DNA of 64,000 nt from Hibiscus mutabilis (taxonomy: Eukaryota; Streptophyta; Magnoliopsida; Malvales; Malvaceae). The notes beneath the pieces are model-generated. The model was given only the letters and a program-made list of their open reading frames with translations, was not told the DNA's origin and searched no databases. Shown one piece after another: positions 23,191-35,504 of this stretch (positions are counted from its first letter, which is position 1; each line of letters opens with the position of its first letter). The stretch lies in NCBI GenBank assembly GCA_019671005.1, contig CM033718.1, positions 5,332,001 to 5,396,000 of the forward strand, read 5' to 3'. Position numbers and translations under genes: made by a program.

Positions 23191-23825
23191 AGACGGGAAT
23201 ACTTATTAGTTGAATTCATTGCTTTGCACCTGCATGTTTTTCTTTTCGTTGAGAAAAAAAGATGCATTATTTTTCCGAACTAATACTTGTTCAAGGCTAT
23301 CCCTCTCTCCCCCACCCAATGCAATATCCCCACTCTTTATCTAATATCTTGTTCAGTATTTATTCAATACTATAGGAGATAACAGTAGGTGGGATGGATT
23401 AAAATGATCTAATTAATGAATTACAGTAATGACATGCTACAAGTAACACCATAGGAGATAACAGTACACTGCTTCAATAGTGATGGAATATTAGTCAACT
23501 TGGTGCCACTTACTGCATGACAATAGACCAGATAAATATTGATGTATGAGGTTTACTTTTGTCATCTGAACGTGAAAGATGGTAGCAGGGTCTAAAAATT
23601 ATCATGCGAGACTAATTGTACCTTTACAGGGAGATAAAATGTAAAGGTGGTGGAGATGATGTGTTATTTCGCATATAGCTCTTTGCCTTTTCGACTGTTT
23701 TTTAATATAATAATGAGTTTTCTTGGATTAATTGTGCAATACAAGTGCTCAGTGTCATATTTTCCAGGAAGTTTAAGAGTTGCAATATATTTGATACACA
23801 TTTTTGCTATAGGGGGTGATATGAT

Positions 23826-24044
23826 TGTAGAGAATAGGTATTTTCCAGAGAAGAAAAGAATTCTCTGTTATTTTAATTATATACGAAAAAGTACAAGTTA
23901 CTATACTTTATACAAGACTTGGTTACAAAGAGTCTCAACACATTTAAACTACTCTAGCCTCTATCTTTATCTACATAGAAGATAAGAGTTAGTCTTAAAT
24001 TAAAACACTAGTTTATACAAGATAAATCCATCTTATAACTTACA
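23826..24044 (-). repeat. C1 3' LTR
   Basis: 219 bp, plus strand TGTAGAGAATAGG to ATAACTTACA. The polypurine tract lies just outside it. Confidence 0.93.
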
Positions 24045-24353
24045 CTCCCCCTCAAGCTGGGGAGTAAATGTTGTAAAGATCCAACTTGGATGTAATTTCA
24101 TCAAAGTTAACTCTTGGAAGTGCCTTAGTGAGAATATCTGCCAGTTGACCTTTCGTAGGAACAAAACTCAGTTTCACCAGCCCACCATTCACCTTTTCAG
24201 AAATGAAATGTCTATCAATTTCGACATGTTTTGTTCTGTCATGGTGAACTTGGTTTTTAGCAATACTTATAGCAGATTGACTGTCACTTTGTAGCTCAAA
24301 GTGTTTGCTGTAACAAAATCCCAGTTCACTCAATAGTCTCTGTAACCAGATTC

Positions 24354-24589
24354 TGTTGAAATCTGAGAACATTTTAGAGTGTTTCTTTGTTAAATCTTAT
24401 TAAAAAATGTTGTACAAGAGTACTCCTTTTATAGGCTTTACAAGTAGTTAACCTAGAGTAGTCTACCTAAGAGATATAACTCTTATCCTTTAATGAGATA
24501 GAGTTTATCTAGATTTAAACTTTTAAATTCAAACTATTAGATGAGATAAGATAAGATTACAACATTTAATTTACATCTAATATCCTACA
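24354..24589 (-). repeat. C2 3' LTR
   Basis: Plus strand TGTTGAAATCTGAGAAC to ATATCCTACA. Confidence 0.92.
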
Positions 24590-24596
24590 CTCCCCC

Positions 24597-27500
24597 TCAA
24601 ATTGGTGTGTATATGTTGTATACTCCCAGTTTGGATGAGAACTCGTCAAAGGTCACTCTCAGAAGTGCCTTTGTAAAGATATCCGCCAGTTGACTCTTTG
24701 TAGGAACATAGTGCAACTTTACGACACCACTGTTTACCTTCTCATAAATAAAATGTCTATCAATTTCAATATGTTTAGTCCGGTCATGTTGTAATTGGAT
24801 TCTTAGCAATACTCATTGTTGTTTGGCTATCACTCAAGACTTGAACTCCTGCTTTTCATCCAACTCCACTCGGTGAGAAGTTTTTTAAGCCACATGCCTT
24901 CGCAAATTCCAAGGGCCATAGCTCTATATTCGATTCTGCTACTACTGAGACACCACAGTTTGCTTTTTACTCCTCTATGTGACTAAGTTTCCCACACAAA
25001 CGAACAATAGCCACTCACTGATTTTCTATCCGTTAACTCTCCCGCCTAGCTAGAATCATGTAAATCTTCACAGATATGTCTCGATTTTTCCCGAAAATAA
25101 GTCCAAATCCTGTGTAAACTTTAAGTATCGCAGACTCTATTGGTCGCCTCCATATGTTCTTCTTCTCTAGGATCACTCATGTCTTTGGCTGATTATGCTT
25201 ATTGGATAAGCTATATCGGGTTTGGTGAGTGATAAATAAATCGATTTCCCAACCAGACCTTTGGTAGGGTTCTCTGCTCACACGGAGTACTCTTGCCATT
25301 TTTTCCAAACTTCAAGCTGCATCCATTGGAGTGTCTGTGGTTTTACATCCAAGCATTCCAGTTTTGGAGAGCATGTCCAAGATGTACTTTCTCGATTTAT
25401 GACTATTCCTCATTTGATCTAGCCACCTCCATTCTGAGAAAGTACCTAAGACTTCCCAAGTCTTTAGTCTCAAACTCTGTTGCCAAAAAGTCTTTAGTTT
25501 CTCAATTTCCTTTGTGTCATCTCCTGTAATGATCATATCATCAACGTAACAATAATGAGAGTTTTTTTACCATCTGAAGCTACCTTCTTAAACAAGGTGT
25601 GATCTGCATGTGTTTGCTTGAACCCGTTCTTCACCATGGCCTTCGCGAATCACAAAACCAGGCCCTTGGAGATTGCTTCACCCCATACAAGGATCTATTT
25701 AGTTTGCACACTTTTTGTTTCGTTGAGTCATCCTCTAAGCCTCGTGGAATCTGCATATATACTTCTTCTTCAAGCTTTCCATTCAAAAAAGCATTCTTGA
25801 TGTCCATTGGTGCAACTTCCAATCTTTATTAATCAATAATGAGAGCAACACCCTTATTGTATTCGGTTTTGCCACAGTGCAAAAGTCTCCTGATAGTCTA
25901 CTCCATATGACTGAGTAAATCCCTTTGCCACTAACCTTGCCTTGAACCTCTCGATGCTTCCATCAGAATGATATTTTACTGTGAAAACCCACTTGCATCC
26001 GACCACCTTTTTTTCTTCTGGCAGTTTAGTTAAACTCCATGTGTTATTTTGTTGGCTTTGACCTCTTCTTCAACAGCTTTCCTCCAATCAGGATTTTCAA
26101 ATGCCTCTTCCACTGTTCTATGGATCCTTACACTTTACACTAATATTAGTCGTAAAAAAGCTTGAAACTGAATAGTTTTTCATAAGCAACAAATCTATCA
26201 ATATGATGATTAGTGCATTTTCTTACCCCATTTCTGATTGCAATCGGAAAATCATCTAAATTCTCATGAATTGGACTTTTTGAGACACCATTGCTTACCC
26301 TTCCTCCATGGCAGCAGGACTTAAGATCAGTTCTTGGCAAGTACTAGGCTGATCAATGGGTTATGTGACAATTTTCTTTCTTCCGTATAGGGAGTAAGTC
26401 GTTTGACTAGAGATTGTGGGGTTTGAGTAGTGTGAGGCACAGGAGATCTAGGTTACGGAGAAGGTCTTCCCTCTTTGGAACATTAGAAGAGATGGGAGAT
26501 GTAGGCTCTGGGAAGATCTTTCTACGAAACACTAGGAGAGCTAGGAAATGTAGGCTCTGGAGAAGTTGTAGGATCATCAGAGTTGCTAGGTTGTTCGTCC
26601 TGTGTTTGTTCAAGGGTCGGAAAAGGACACAACAAAGGAAGAATATGAGTAGGAGTAATAGGCTGAAATTCCTCACATATCTCCCCCTGAATCTTAGTCC
26701 CTACAAAATAATGTTAATTTTCAAAGAAAGTAACATCAAATGAAACATAGGTTTTCTTGGTAATAGGTGAGTAACATTTGTAGCCCTTCTGACTTGATGA
26801 GTATCCTATAAACACACACCGCAAGGACCTAGGATCAAGCTTACTCCTAATTGTTGCTATGCACATGAACAAAAGCTGTGCAACCAAGTACTCAAAAAGG
26901 AATAGCAGATGACCATGGTTTGAAATGTGGAAAAAGATGTAAAAGGGTGTCAAAAGGAGTTTTGAAGCCCATAGTTTTGCTAGGCATCCTATTAATTAGG
27001 AAAGTAGCAGTAAGAAGTGCTTCCCCCAAAGATACTGAGGAGCATTAGCAGAAAGCAGAAGAGACCGAGTTACCTCAAGTAGATGTCTGTTTTTTCTTTC
27101 AGCAACCCCATTTTGCTGAGGAGTGTTGACACAAGAAGTAAGGTGAAAGATACATTTCTCTCGAAAAAAGGAACCAAGGGATTTAGTAAGATACTCACTC
27201 CCATTATCACTCTGAACTATCTTTATTTTGCGTTCAAATTGGTATTCGATCATGTGATAAAACGTTTTAAATATCGTTTCAACCTCCGATTTTTCTTTCA
27301 TGAGATAGGTCCAAGTAACCCGAGAGTGATCATCAATAAAGGACACAAACCAGCGAGCCCCAGATACATTTTTAACTTTAGAAGGACCCCAAATATCGTT
27401 GTGTATGATAGAGAAAGGAGAGGTAGGTTTAAATTTAGTGGGAATATATGATTGTCTTGTATGTTTGGCAAGTTGACATGCATCACAATGAATGACGAGG

Positions 27501-28307
27501 ATGTTTATTCAGAACAACTTAGGAAACAATTTACAAGATAGTAGAAATTGTGTGTCCTAATAAAAAATGCCATAGCATGACATCATTGGAAAGAAGGGAA
27601 GAGGAAAAAAAGCGTAGACGTAGGACAACTGGGAATAGTTTTGTTTCGAGAGGATAGGCCATCAAGAATGTAGAGTCCATTGTGTCGCCTAGCATTGCCA
27701 ATCACCGTCCTCGAGTCTTGTGCACAAAAATACAACTGCATACCCAAAAGTTAACATCACAATTCTCATCTTTAACAATTTTGCTAATGAGATGTAAGAT
27801 TGCGGGCGCTTTTGGTACATAAAGAACATCGAGAAGATTAGATGATCATTTAATTTAATAGAACCACTTCCGATACAATGGAGAGAGATCCATCGGCAAC
27901 TTTGATAGATGATGCAAATGAATGTGGCTTGTACTCATGAAAAGGTCACGATTGCTGTCATATATGGTCAAGCACCAAAATCCACTATCCAACTCGAGGA
28001 TTGATCAGTGGCCAAACAAGAAATTCTACCTTCTATATAGCAGAAATGCGGTAGAATCGATTTGGAGAATATTTGACCAAACATCCGTTGGAGCTCCACA
28101 ATCATTGCTTCTTGAAATTCTTTGGAAGAACTGTCATCTTGCAGAACATGTGCTTCTCTCGGGGCTTCACCCGTTGGGATTTCCACTCTGTGGTCTCACC
28201 GATTGAGACGGAATGGGAGAAAGAGACGCATCTAAAAGGGTAAAATCGGATGGACGAGAGCTTCTTGGAGAGCTAATTGCGTAGCGGCAGTTTGTCTTTG
28301 TAGCCAT
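24597..28307 (-). pseudogene. C2 pol remnants, gag-less and heavily broken
   Basis: From a possible ATG at 28307 the N-terminus reads MATKTNCRYAISSPR. After a frameshift comes SCLATDQSSSWIVDFGA at about 28020-27968, which is the protease site with Ser replaced by Phe. Integrase core sequence lies at 27346-26996 (SFIDDHSRVTWTYLM, IKIVQSDNGSEYL, NGVAERKNRHLLEV). Integrase C-terminal sequence is at 26953-26714. RT pieces lie at 25822-25631 (MDIKNAFLNGKLEEEVYM, LYGVKQSPRAWF) and 25536-25312. RNase H ends at 24809-24597 (HDRTKHIEIDRHFIYEKV). Many frameshifts break it. Only about 400 bases separate the 5' LTR from the protease site, too few for gag. Confidence 0.8.
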
Positions 28308-28391
28308 GTTTTCTAAATAGGGAAGAAAGGTAGAGAGAAGAGAGGGAAAAAATTGAAATTTGGAAGGAAGGATCGACCTAAACTGATACCA

Positions 28392-28627
28392 TGTTGAAAT
28401 CATAGAACATTTTAGAGTGTTTCTCTGTTAAATCTTATTAAAAAATGTTGTACAAGAGTACTCCTTTTATAGGCTTTACAAGTAGTTAACCTAGAGTAGT
28501 CTACCTAAGAGATATAACTCTTATCCTTTAATGAGATAGAGTTTTTCTAGATTTAAACTTTTAAATTCAAACTATTAGATGAGATAAGATAAGATTACAA
28601 CATTTAATTTACATCTAATATCCTACA
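28392..28627 (-). repeat. C2 5' LTR
   Basis: Plus strand TGTTGAAATCATAGAAC to ATATCCTACA; same length as its partner. Confidence 0.92.
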
Positions 28628-31600
28628 GATTCCTTCACAAATTCCAAGTGCAAGAGCCTAAACTCACCAAGACTACTTACGAAACCACTTGCACGCTTCT
28701 TGCTTCTCCAGGTCACTAGGTTCCTCCAAACAAATGAACAATATCCAGTAATAGACCTTCTGTCAGTTAGTTCTCCTGCCCAGCTTGCATCTGAAAAAAT
28801 TCTCACCGACTTGTCTTCATTTTTTCTGAAAATTAACCCATGTCCAGAAGTCATTTTCAGATACTTTAAAATTCTGTTCACAGCCTCTAAGTGTTCTTCT
28901 CTAGGGTCATTCATATATTGACTCACTATAATGACAGAGAATGCTATATCTGATCTAGTGAGGGATAAGTAGATTAGTTTACCTACTAACCTCTGATACT
29001 GCTCTTTGTTCACAGGGCTTCCATTTCTTCCTTTCTCAGCTTTAAGTTTGCTTCCATAAGAGTTTCTGCAGGCCTACATCCAGTCATTCCAATCTCTGAA
29101 AGTAAATCTAGGATATACTTTCTTTGATTGATGACTAATCCTTCCTTTGATCTTGCAACCTCCATGCCTAAGAAGTATCTTAAGCTTTTCAAGTCCTTGG
29201 CCTCAAACTCTTTTGCCAACAACCCTTTTAACCTATCTATTTTAATGAGATCATCTCCTGTTATGATGATATCATCTACATAGACAATTAACAGTGTCTT
29301 TTTCTTGTTTGATATGGTTTTTACAAACAAAGTATGATTTGATTGGCATTGCTTATAACCGTCTTGAACAATTACCTTTGTAAATCTGTCAAACCATGCC
29401 TTAGGTGATTGCTTTAGGCCATATAGAGACTTCAATAATCTGCAAACTTTCTATTTTTCCTGAATTCTCCTTTATACCTAGTGGAATCTGCATGTATACC
29501 TCCTCTTCTAAATTCCTATTCAAGAATGCATTCTTGATGTCTAGCTGATGAAGTACCCAATCCTTATTTACTGCTAAGGATAATAACACTCTTACAGTGT
29601 TCAACTTTTCCACATGAGCAAAAGTTTCTTGGTAGTTCACTCCATAAGATTGAGTGAAACCTTTGGCCACCAATCTAGCCTTGTATCTCTCGTTACTGCC
29701 ATCTGCCTTATACTTCACTGTGAATACCCATTTACAGCCTACTGGTTTCTTTCCTTTTGGGAGATCAGCTATGACCTAGGTATTATTGTTCTCAAGTGCA
29801 TTGAGTTCCTCTTTTATTGCTTTTCTCCACTTCACGTCCTTCAATGCTTCTTCCACTGTTTCTAGAATATGGATACTATCAACTTTTGCTGTAAAAGTCT
29901 TAAAACAAGGCATTAATTTCCCATATGCAACAAACTTTTGAATTGGGTGACTAGTGCATTTCCTTACTCCTTTTCTTTGAGCAATTGGCAGATCACTAGT
30001 ATCAATCAATGTAATAGGTACTTCATTAGGAACCGATTCGTTACGTTCTTGACTTTCTGATATATTCAAGCTTGGTTCCAGCTCTTGGCAGTTTCTAGGT
30101 TGAATAGGAGCTTCCGGGACAGGTTTCTGTCTTCATTTGAAAACACTCAGTTCTCCTTTTTTGGTTTGAGTGATTTTTGGTTGAGTTAAAGGTAGTGAAG
30201 ATGAGGTAGATAAATTTGGTGTTTTGGGACTAGGTGGAATTTGAACGATTGAGGTTGAAGGAGTTGATGGTTGGGACTCTGTGGTGAGGAAGGTATAATG
30301 GGTAAAATGGTTTCTGTTTGGGGTAGGGCTGCTGGTAAAATATTTTCTGTTTGGGGTAAGGCTGCTGATGGAGGAAGAGTTTCAAAAATTTTAAGGATAT
30401 GAAATTCATCTAAAATCTCCCCCTGAATTTCAGGCTTAGAGAAGTATGGTTTGTTTTCAAAAAATGTGACATCCATAGAAATGTAGGTCTTTTTAGTCTG
30501 GGGGCAGTAACATTTGTAGCCCTTTTTACTAGATGAATACCCTATGAAAACACAACTAATGGCTCTAGGATCCAACTTAGACTTGGATGCATCATTATTA
30601 TAAACAAAAACAGTACCTCCAAAAACTCTCAGTGGTAGAATGGGAGACATAGGTTTGAAGTGTGAAAAACTTTTAAGAAACACATCCCTTGGACATTGAA
30701 ATTTCAGTGTTTTGCTGGGCATCCTATTTATTAAGTATGTAGCTGTCAAGAGAGCTTCCCCCAAATATATTTAGGAACACTAGTAGCAAATAGTAAAGAC
30801 CTAGTGACTTCTAGAAGGTGTCTGTTTTTTTCTCTCAGCCACCCCATTTTGCTGAGGTGAATTAACACAAGATGTAATATGAACAATCCCTTTTTCTTTA
30901 AAGAAAGATCCTAGTGTTTGAGTAAAACTCACTGCAATTGTCAGATTTAAGAATATGAATTTTACTTTTGGAACTGATTTTCAACCATTGTGTGGAATTT
31001 TTTAAATATTTCACCAGCTTCTGATTTTGCTCTCATAAGAAAGGTCCATGTGGTCCTAGAATGATCATCAATGAAAGAGATGAACCACCTAAACCCATTT
31101 AGACTCTAAACTCTTGAAGGGCCCCAAATGTCACTATGAATGATAGAAAAAGGTTTAGAAGATTTATGTGGAGAAAGATGATAAACACTTTTTGTTTGTT
31201 TGGCAAATTGACAAATGTCACAAGAAAAATGTTTAGGACTCTTAGTGATAAATAGTTTAGGGAACAATTTTGCAAGGTAAAAGAAACTAGGGTGACCTAA
31301 TCGAAAGTGCCATAACATGATATCATCAGAAGAATCAGATTGTTTTGGTGGGATAGAATCAATTTTGGATAGGTAACCTGAGTAGGTTTTGTCTTGGAAG
31401 GCATGTTTTCTTCAAGAATATAAAGACCTCCACTTAGCCTAGCTCTGCCAAGCACCTTCCCCGAGCTCAAATCCTGAAATTCACAAACATTAGAGTCAAA
31501 CTGAGTGCTGCATTGCAGATCGGTATTTAACTTACTAACTGAAAGTAGATTGCAGGCTAGATGAGGAACATAAAGTATAGATCTCAGTGTAATATCCCTG

Positions 31601-31914
31601 TTTATCTCGACAGAACCCCTCCCTTCAATAGGAGAGAGAGAACCGTTTGCTGTTCTTATGTGAGAGCGAGAATCTATTGATTTGAAGGTCTGAAAAAGCT
31701 CCAAATTTCCTGTCATGTGGTCACTAGCCCCTGAATCCACAATCCATGTAGTAACAGTATTTTTGCCAGTCAGATTTGCAAAGGAAAGGCTACTTTCATG
31801 GGCACTGTTGTTGTTAGTGATCTGTTTTGTAGTCTCGGAACTAGTCACATTAGGGTTTTGAGAATCCATCCTTCGCTAGGGTTGTTGTAGGATCGACAAC
31901 CTAATCTAATACCA

Positions 31915-32126
31915 TGTAGAGAATAGGTATTTTCCAGAGAAGAAAAGAATTCTCTGTTATTTTAATTATATACGAAAAAGTACAAGTTACTATACTTTAT
32001 ACAAGACTTGGTTACAAAGAGTCTCAACACATTTAAACTACTCTAGCCTCTATCTTTATCTACATAAGAGTTAGTCTTAAATCAAAACACTAGTTTATAC
32101 AAGATAAATCTATCTTATAACTTACA
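31915..32126 (-). repeat. C1 5' LTR
   Basis: 212 bp, same ends as the 3' LTR. It lacks a short AGAAGAT-type segment near the CTACATA motif. Few other differences are seen, so the insertion is fairly recent. Confidence 0.93.
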
Positions 32127-32195
32127 ATGATGAGTTTGGTTTTTCATTCGTTTTGTTGAATATTTATTCTCCAATGTCATCAATCATATGTGCAG

Positions 32196-33179
32196 GTTCT
32201 TAAGGAAGGCCGTATCATACAGGCAGGAAAATATGATGAACTTCTTCAAGCAGGCATTGATTTCGAAACTTTGGTCTTAGCTCACCATGAAGCAATTGAA
32301 GCCATGGATATTCCAACTCACTCGTCAGAAGACTCGGATGAAAATTTGCAGCTTGGTGGGAAAACTAAATTAACTAAAAAAAAGTGATTTTGCTGGAAAT
32401 AATATTGACAATTTGGCAAAGGAAGTGCAAGATGGTGCATCAGCTTCAGACACAAAAGCAATTAAAGAGAAAAAGAAAGCAAAGCGGAGAAAAAATCAGC
32501 TTGTTCAAGAAGAGGAAAAGGTAAAAGGAAGAGTCAGCATGAAGGTGTATTTGTCATATATGGCAGCTGCATATAAAGGCCTTTTGATACCACTTATTGT
32601 TCTTGCACAAACATTATTCTAGTTCCTTCAAATTGCTAGTAATTGGTGGATGGCATGGGCAAACCCCCAGACTGATGGAGACCAAGCTAAAGTCGGTCCT
32701 ATGGTCCTCCTTGTTGTTTATATGGCCCTTGCTTTTGGGAGCTCTTGGTTTATATTTATGAGGGCTATTCTGGTAGCCACAATTGGTCTAGCAGCTGCGC
32801 AAAAAATTGTTTATCAATATGCTTAGAAGCGTGTTTCGAGCCCCAATGTCTTTTTTCGATTCAACTCCAGCTGGGCGGATCTTGAATCGTGTAAGTAATT
32901 TTTTTATATATATTTCCACCTGACAATATACGCTTAAAGTTGCTAACTCTTCCTTTTGGTGTGAAATCCACTTCCTTATATTTAGATTTTTTGATGACCA
33001 TGATTTATAAACTCGCAGGTGTCTATTGATCAAAGTGTTGTGATCTTGATATTCCTTTTAGACTTGGTGGGTTTGCTTCAACAACAATACTTTTTGGAAT
33101 TGTTGGTGTGATGACAAAAGTTACTTGGCAAGTTCTGCTGCTTGTTATTCCAATGGCTGTTGCTTGCTTGTGGATGCAG
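32196..33179 (+). pseudogene. ABCC pseudogene exons 4-5 (linker and first half of TMD2)
   Basis: Exon 4 (32196-32890) begins VLKEGRIIQAGKYDELLQAG, then an acidic and lysine-rich linker (EKKKAKRRKNQLVQEEEK) typical between NBD1 and TMD2. The frame slips in an A-run near 32385. TMD2 starts KVYLSYMAAAYKGLLIPLI and meets TAG at 32620-32622 where the family has Gln. A further slip near 32815 precedes the segment read as FRAPMSFFDSTPAGRILNR. Exon 5 (33019-33179) has two slips, near 33045 and 33085, within sequence resembling SIDQSVVDLDIPFRLGGF. Borders are GT-AG. Confidence 0.88.
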
Positions 33180-33573
33180 GTAGTTATTTTGCCTCAATTT
33201 GTTTTGGTGGGTTCCCTCGACTCTCATTGGCTCTGAGAGAAATGGAAGCACATTAATAGTAGTTTTTTTTTTCTTTAAGTTTATTCCGTTTTTCTCAAAC
33301 CAGGATGCTCTTCACCAGATTTTAGATTAACAATTTTATGCTTATTCAAACATAGTATGCATCCAGGTGAACACTATCAACATCATGCGATAAATTGAAA
33401 AAGTTAATGGACTATCTTTGAATAAGCATTTGTTTTCATCAGTCTAAGTTAAACCCTTCCAATTGTTGTTTATGAATTCAGTATACACTTCATGATTTCA
33501 TAACTATTGTTGTGTAGTTTCTCTGGAAACACATGTTTCTTCTGATGAAGTGCTCACATATTGTTGGTTGCAG

Positions 33574-33868
33574 AAATACTACATGGCTTCATCAAGAGAA
33601 CTGGTCCGCATTGTTAGCATCCAGAAATCTCCAGTTATTAATCTATTTGGTGAATCAATTGCTGGAGCAGCAACAATTAGAGGTTTCGGTCAAGAGAAGA
33701 GGTTCATGAAAAGAAACCTTTATCTTCTTGATTGTTTCGCCCGCCCATTCTTTTGCAGTCTAGCAGCTATTGAGTGGCTATGCCTGCGGATGGAATTACT
33801 TTCGACCTTTGTATTTGCTTTTTGCATGATTTTGCTCGTGAGTTTTCCTCTTGGAAGTATTGATCCAA
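33574..33868 (+). pseudogene. ABCC pseudogene exon 6 (second half of TMD2)
   Basis: This exon is open throughout: KYYMASSRELVRIVSIQKSP, then FGESIAGAATIRGFGQEKRF and a hydrophobic end. The acceptor is TTGCAG and the donor GTAAGT at 33869. The following intron holds copia element C3, which sits only 5 bases (AAACAG acceptor region) before exon 7. Confidence 0.9.
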
Positions 33869-33965
33869 GTAAGTAAATGTTTTGCATTATTATTGACTTA
33901 TCTGTTTGTTTGTAAGACATCTGAGTTATCATATATGGACTTAACTAATAATTCTTGCTTCTTCT

Positions 33966-34234
33966 TGTAGAAAATATGTATTTCCAGCCAAGAATTATGT
34001 GGAAAACAGAAGAGATTTATAAACTCTGTGTGTTTCGATGTACAATAGGTGAGTCTATTTATAGACTCTTTACAAAGAGGTTTATACTCGGTAGTTAACT
34101 TCTAGGATAGAATTTTATCTCTTTATCACTTATCCTATACAAGATAGATTTAATTTAAAATTTAAACTACTAGTTAGGATATATTTACAACACTTATTTA
34201 TCTACAAACACTAACAACACGCCACTAACCAACA
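33966..34234 (-). repeat. C3 3' LTR
   Basis: Plus strand TGTAGAAAATATGTATTTCC to CTAACCAACA. Its start resembles the C1 LTR start, so C1 and C3 are related. Confidence 0.94.
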
Positions 34235-34241
34235 CTCCCCC

Positions 34242-35504
34242 TCAAACTGGAGAGTATATATTGTACACTCCCAGTTTGGATATGAACTCCTCAAATGTCA
34301 CTCTTGGTAGTGCCTTTGTTAATATATCTGCAAGCTGGTTCTTTGTAGGCACATAGTATAACTTCACGGTACCACTATTAACTTTCTCGTAAATGAAATG
34401 CCTATCAATTTCAACATGCTTAGTTCTATCATGTTGAACTGGGTTTTTCGCAATACTAATTGCCGATAGGCTGTCACTAAACACTTCGAAAGATCTATCT
34501 TCATCCAGCTCCAGCTCAATTAGGAGCCTTTTTAGCCACATGCCTTCACAGATTCCAAGTGCCACAGCCCTGCACTCTGATTCTGCACTGCTTCTTGACA
34601 CCACAGTCTGTTTCTTGCTCCGCCATGTGACCAGATTTCCCCACACGAAAGAACAATAGCCACTAATAGACTTTCTGTCAGTTAATTCTCTTGCCCAGCT
34701 TGAGTCAGTGTAAACTTTCATTGATCTGTCTTGACTTTTCTTGAAGATAAGCCCAAAACCAAGAGTGTACTTTAAATACCTCAGTATTCTATTAACAGCT
34801 TCTAATTGTTCTTCCTTGGGATTATTCATATACTGGCTCACTATACTTACAGAGTATGCTATGTCAGGCCTTGTAAGTGACATGTAGATCAATTTACCAA
34901 CAAGTCTTTGGTAGGATTCTTTATTAACTGGACTACCACCATCTTCTCTACTAAACTTCAAATTCGGGTCCATTGGAGTGTCTGCTGGCTTACACCCAAG
35001 CATTCCAGTTTCTGAGAGTAGGTCCAAGATGTACTTTCTTTGGTTTATGACTATCCCTTCAGATGATCTTGCCACCTCCATCCCCAAGAAATATCTTAAA
35101 CTTCCCAAGTCTTTTGTTTCAAACTCCTTTGCCAGATCGGCTTTCAGCTTTTCGATTTCTTCAGTATTATCACCTGTAATAATCATGTCATCAACGTAGA
35201 CTATTAGAAAAGTCTTTCTACCATCTGATGCAACCTTCTTGAAAAGGGTATGATTTGCCTGACATTGTTTGTAACCGTTCCTTACCGTAGCTTTTGCAAA
35301 CCTGTCAAACCATGCTCTTGGGGATTGTTTTAGTCCATACAACGATTTGTTTAATTTACAAACCTTCTGGTTTGTTTCCTGAGCCTCCAATCCAGGTGGG
35401 ATTTGCATGTATACCTCCTCCTCGAGATTTCCATTTAAAAAGGCATTTTTAATATCCAATTGGTGCAGCTTCCAGTCCTGATTTACATCTAGGGACAATA
35501 GCAC
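34242..35504 (-). pseudogene. C3 reverse transcriptase-RNase H, long intact part of pol
   Basis: One open frame of 420 codons. It starts within RT (WKLHQLDIKNAFLNGNLEEE), then LYGLKQSPRAWFDRFAKA and the catalytic YVDDMIITGD. The RT-RNase H junction has GCKPADTPMDPNLK. RNase H shows SSWARELTDRKSISGYCSFV, SSAESECRA and HDRTKHVEIDRHFIYEKV, ending GVYNIYSPV. Catalytic acidic residues seem present, although Ala-Arg in SSWARELTD differs from the more usual Ala-Gly-(D/E). The stop overlaps the polypurine tract and lies 7 bases from the LTR. The frame lacks its own start because upstream pol is shifted. Confidence 0.88.

Larger units (their letters stand above)
24354..28627 (-). mobile_element. Copia element C2, nested in the RNase H region of C1
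   Basis: LTRs of 236 bp each lie at 24354-24589 and 28392-28627; I count about four differences. The duplicated 5-mer GATTC (24349-24353 and 28628-28632) is C1 RNase H sequence. The tRNA-Met site (minus strand TGGTATCAGTTTAGG) is well kept beside the 5' LTR, and the polypurine tract (TTGAGGGGGAG) beside the 3' LTR. The insertion postdates C1. The interior is much more damaged than the LTRs. Confidence 0.93.
24052..31869 (-). pseudogene. C1 pol (protease-integrase-RT-RNase H), gag-less and broken
   Basis: Reading on the minus strand from ATG 31869: a short N-terminus (MDSQNPNVTSSE…) leads at once to the protease motif WIVDSGASDHMTG, then LLSVSKLN. GAG_pre-integrase follows at 31318-31106 (LWHFRLGHPSFFYLAKL, with CDICQFAKQ). 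Integrase C-terminal sequence lies at 30764-30186 (ATYLINRMPSK, VFIGYSSSKKGYKCY). RT begins at 29718 (RLVAKGFTQSYGV) and continues at 29435 with LYGLKQSPKAWFDRF and YVDDIIITGDD. RNase H runs 29013-28633 and resumes at 24348-24052 after the C2 insertion (HDRTKHVEIDRHFI). Several frameshifts and stops separate the pieces. The final stop is 7 bases before the 3' LTR. Confidence 0.85.
23826..32126 (-). mobile_element. Copia element C1, in an ABCC intron, itself interrupted by C2
   Basis: The LTRs are 23826-24044 (3' LTR) and 31915-32126 (5' LTR), nearly identical apart from a 7-bp indel and a few substitutions. The host 5-mer ATGAT flanks both ends exactly (23821-23825 and 32127-32131). A polypurine tract (minus strand TTGAGGGGGAG) precedes the 3' LTR, and a tRNA-Met site (TGGTATTAGAT) adjoins the 5' LTR. 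Excluding the nested element C2 it is about 4.0 kb. It has no gag: the first codon of the protease-side frame lies about 45 bases from the 5' LTR. The intron is spliced from exon 3 to exon 4 across it. Confidence 0.93.
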
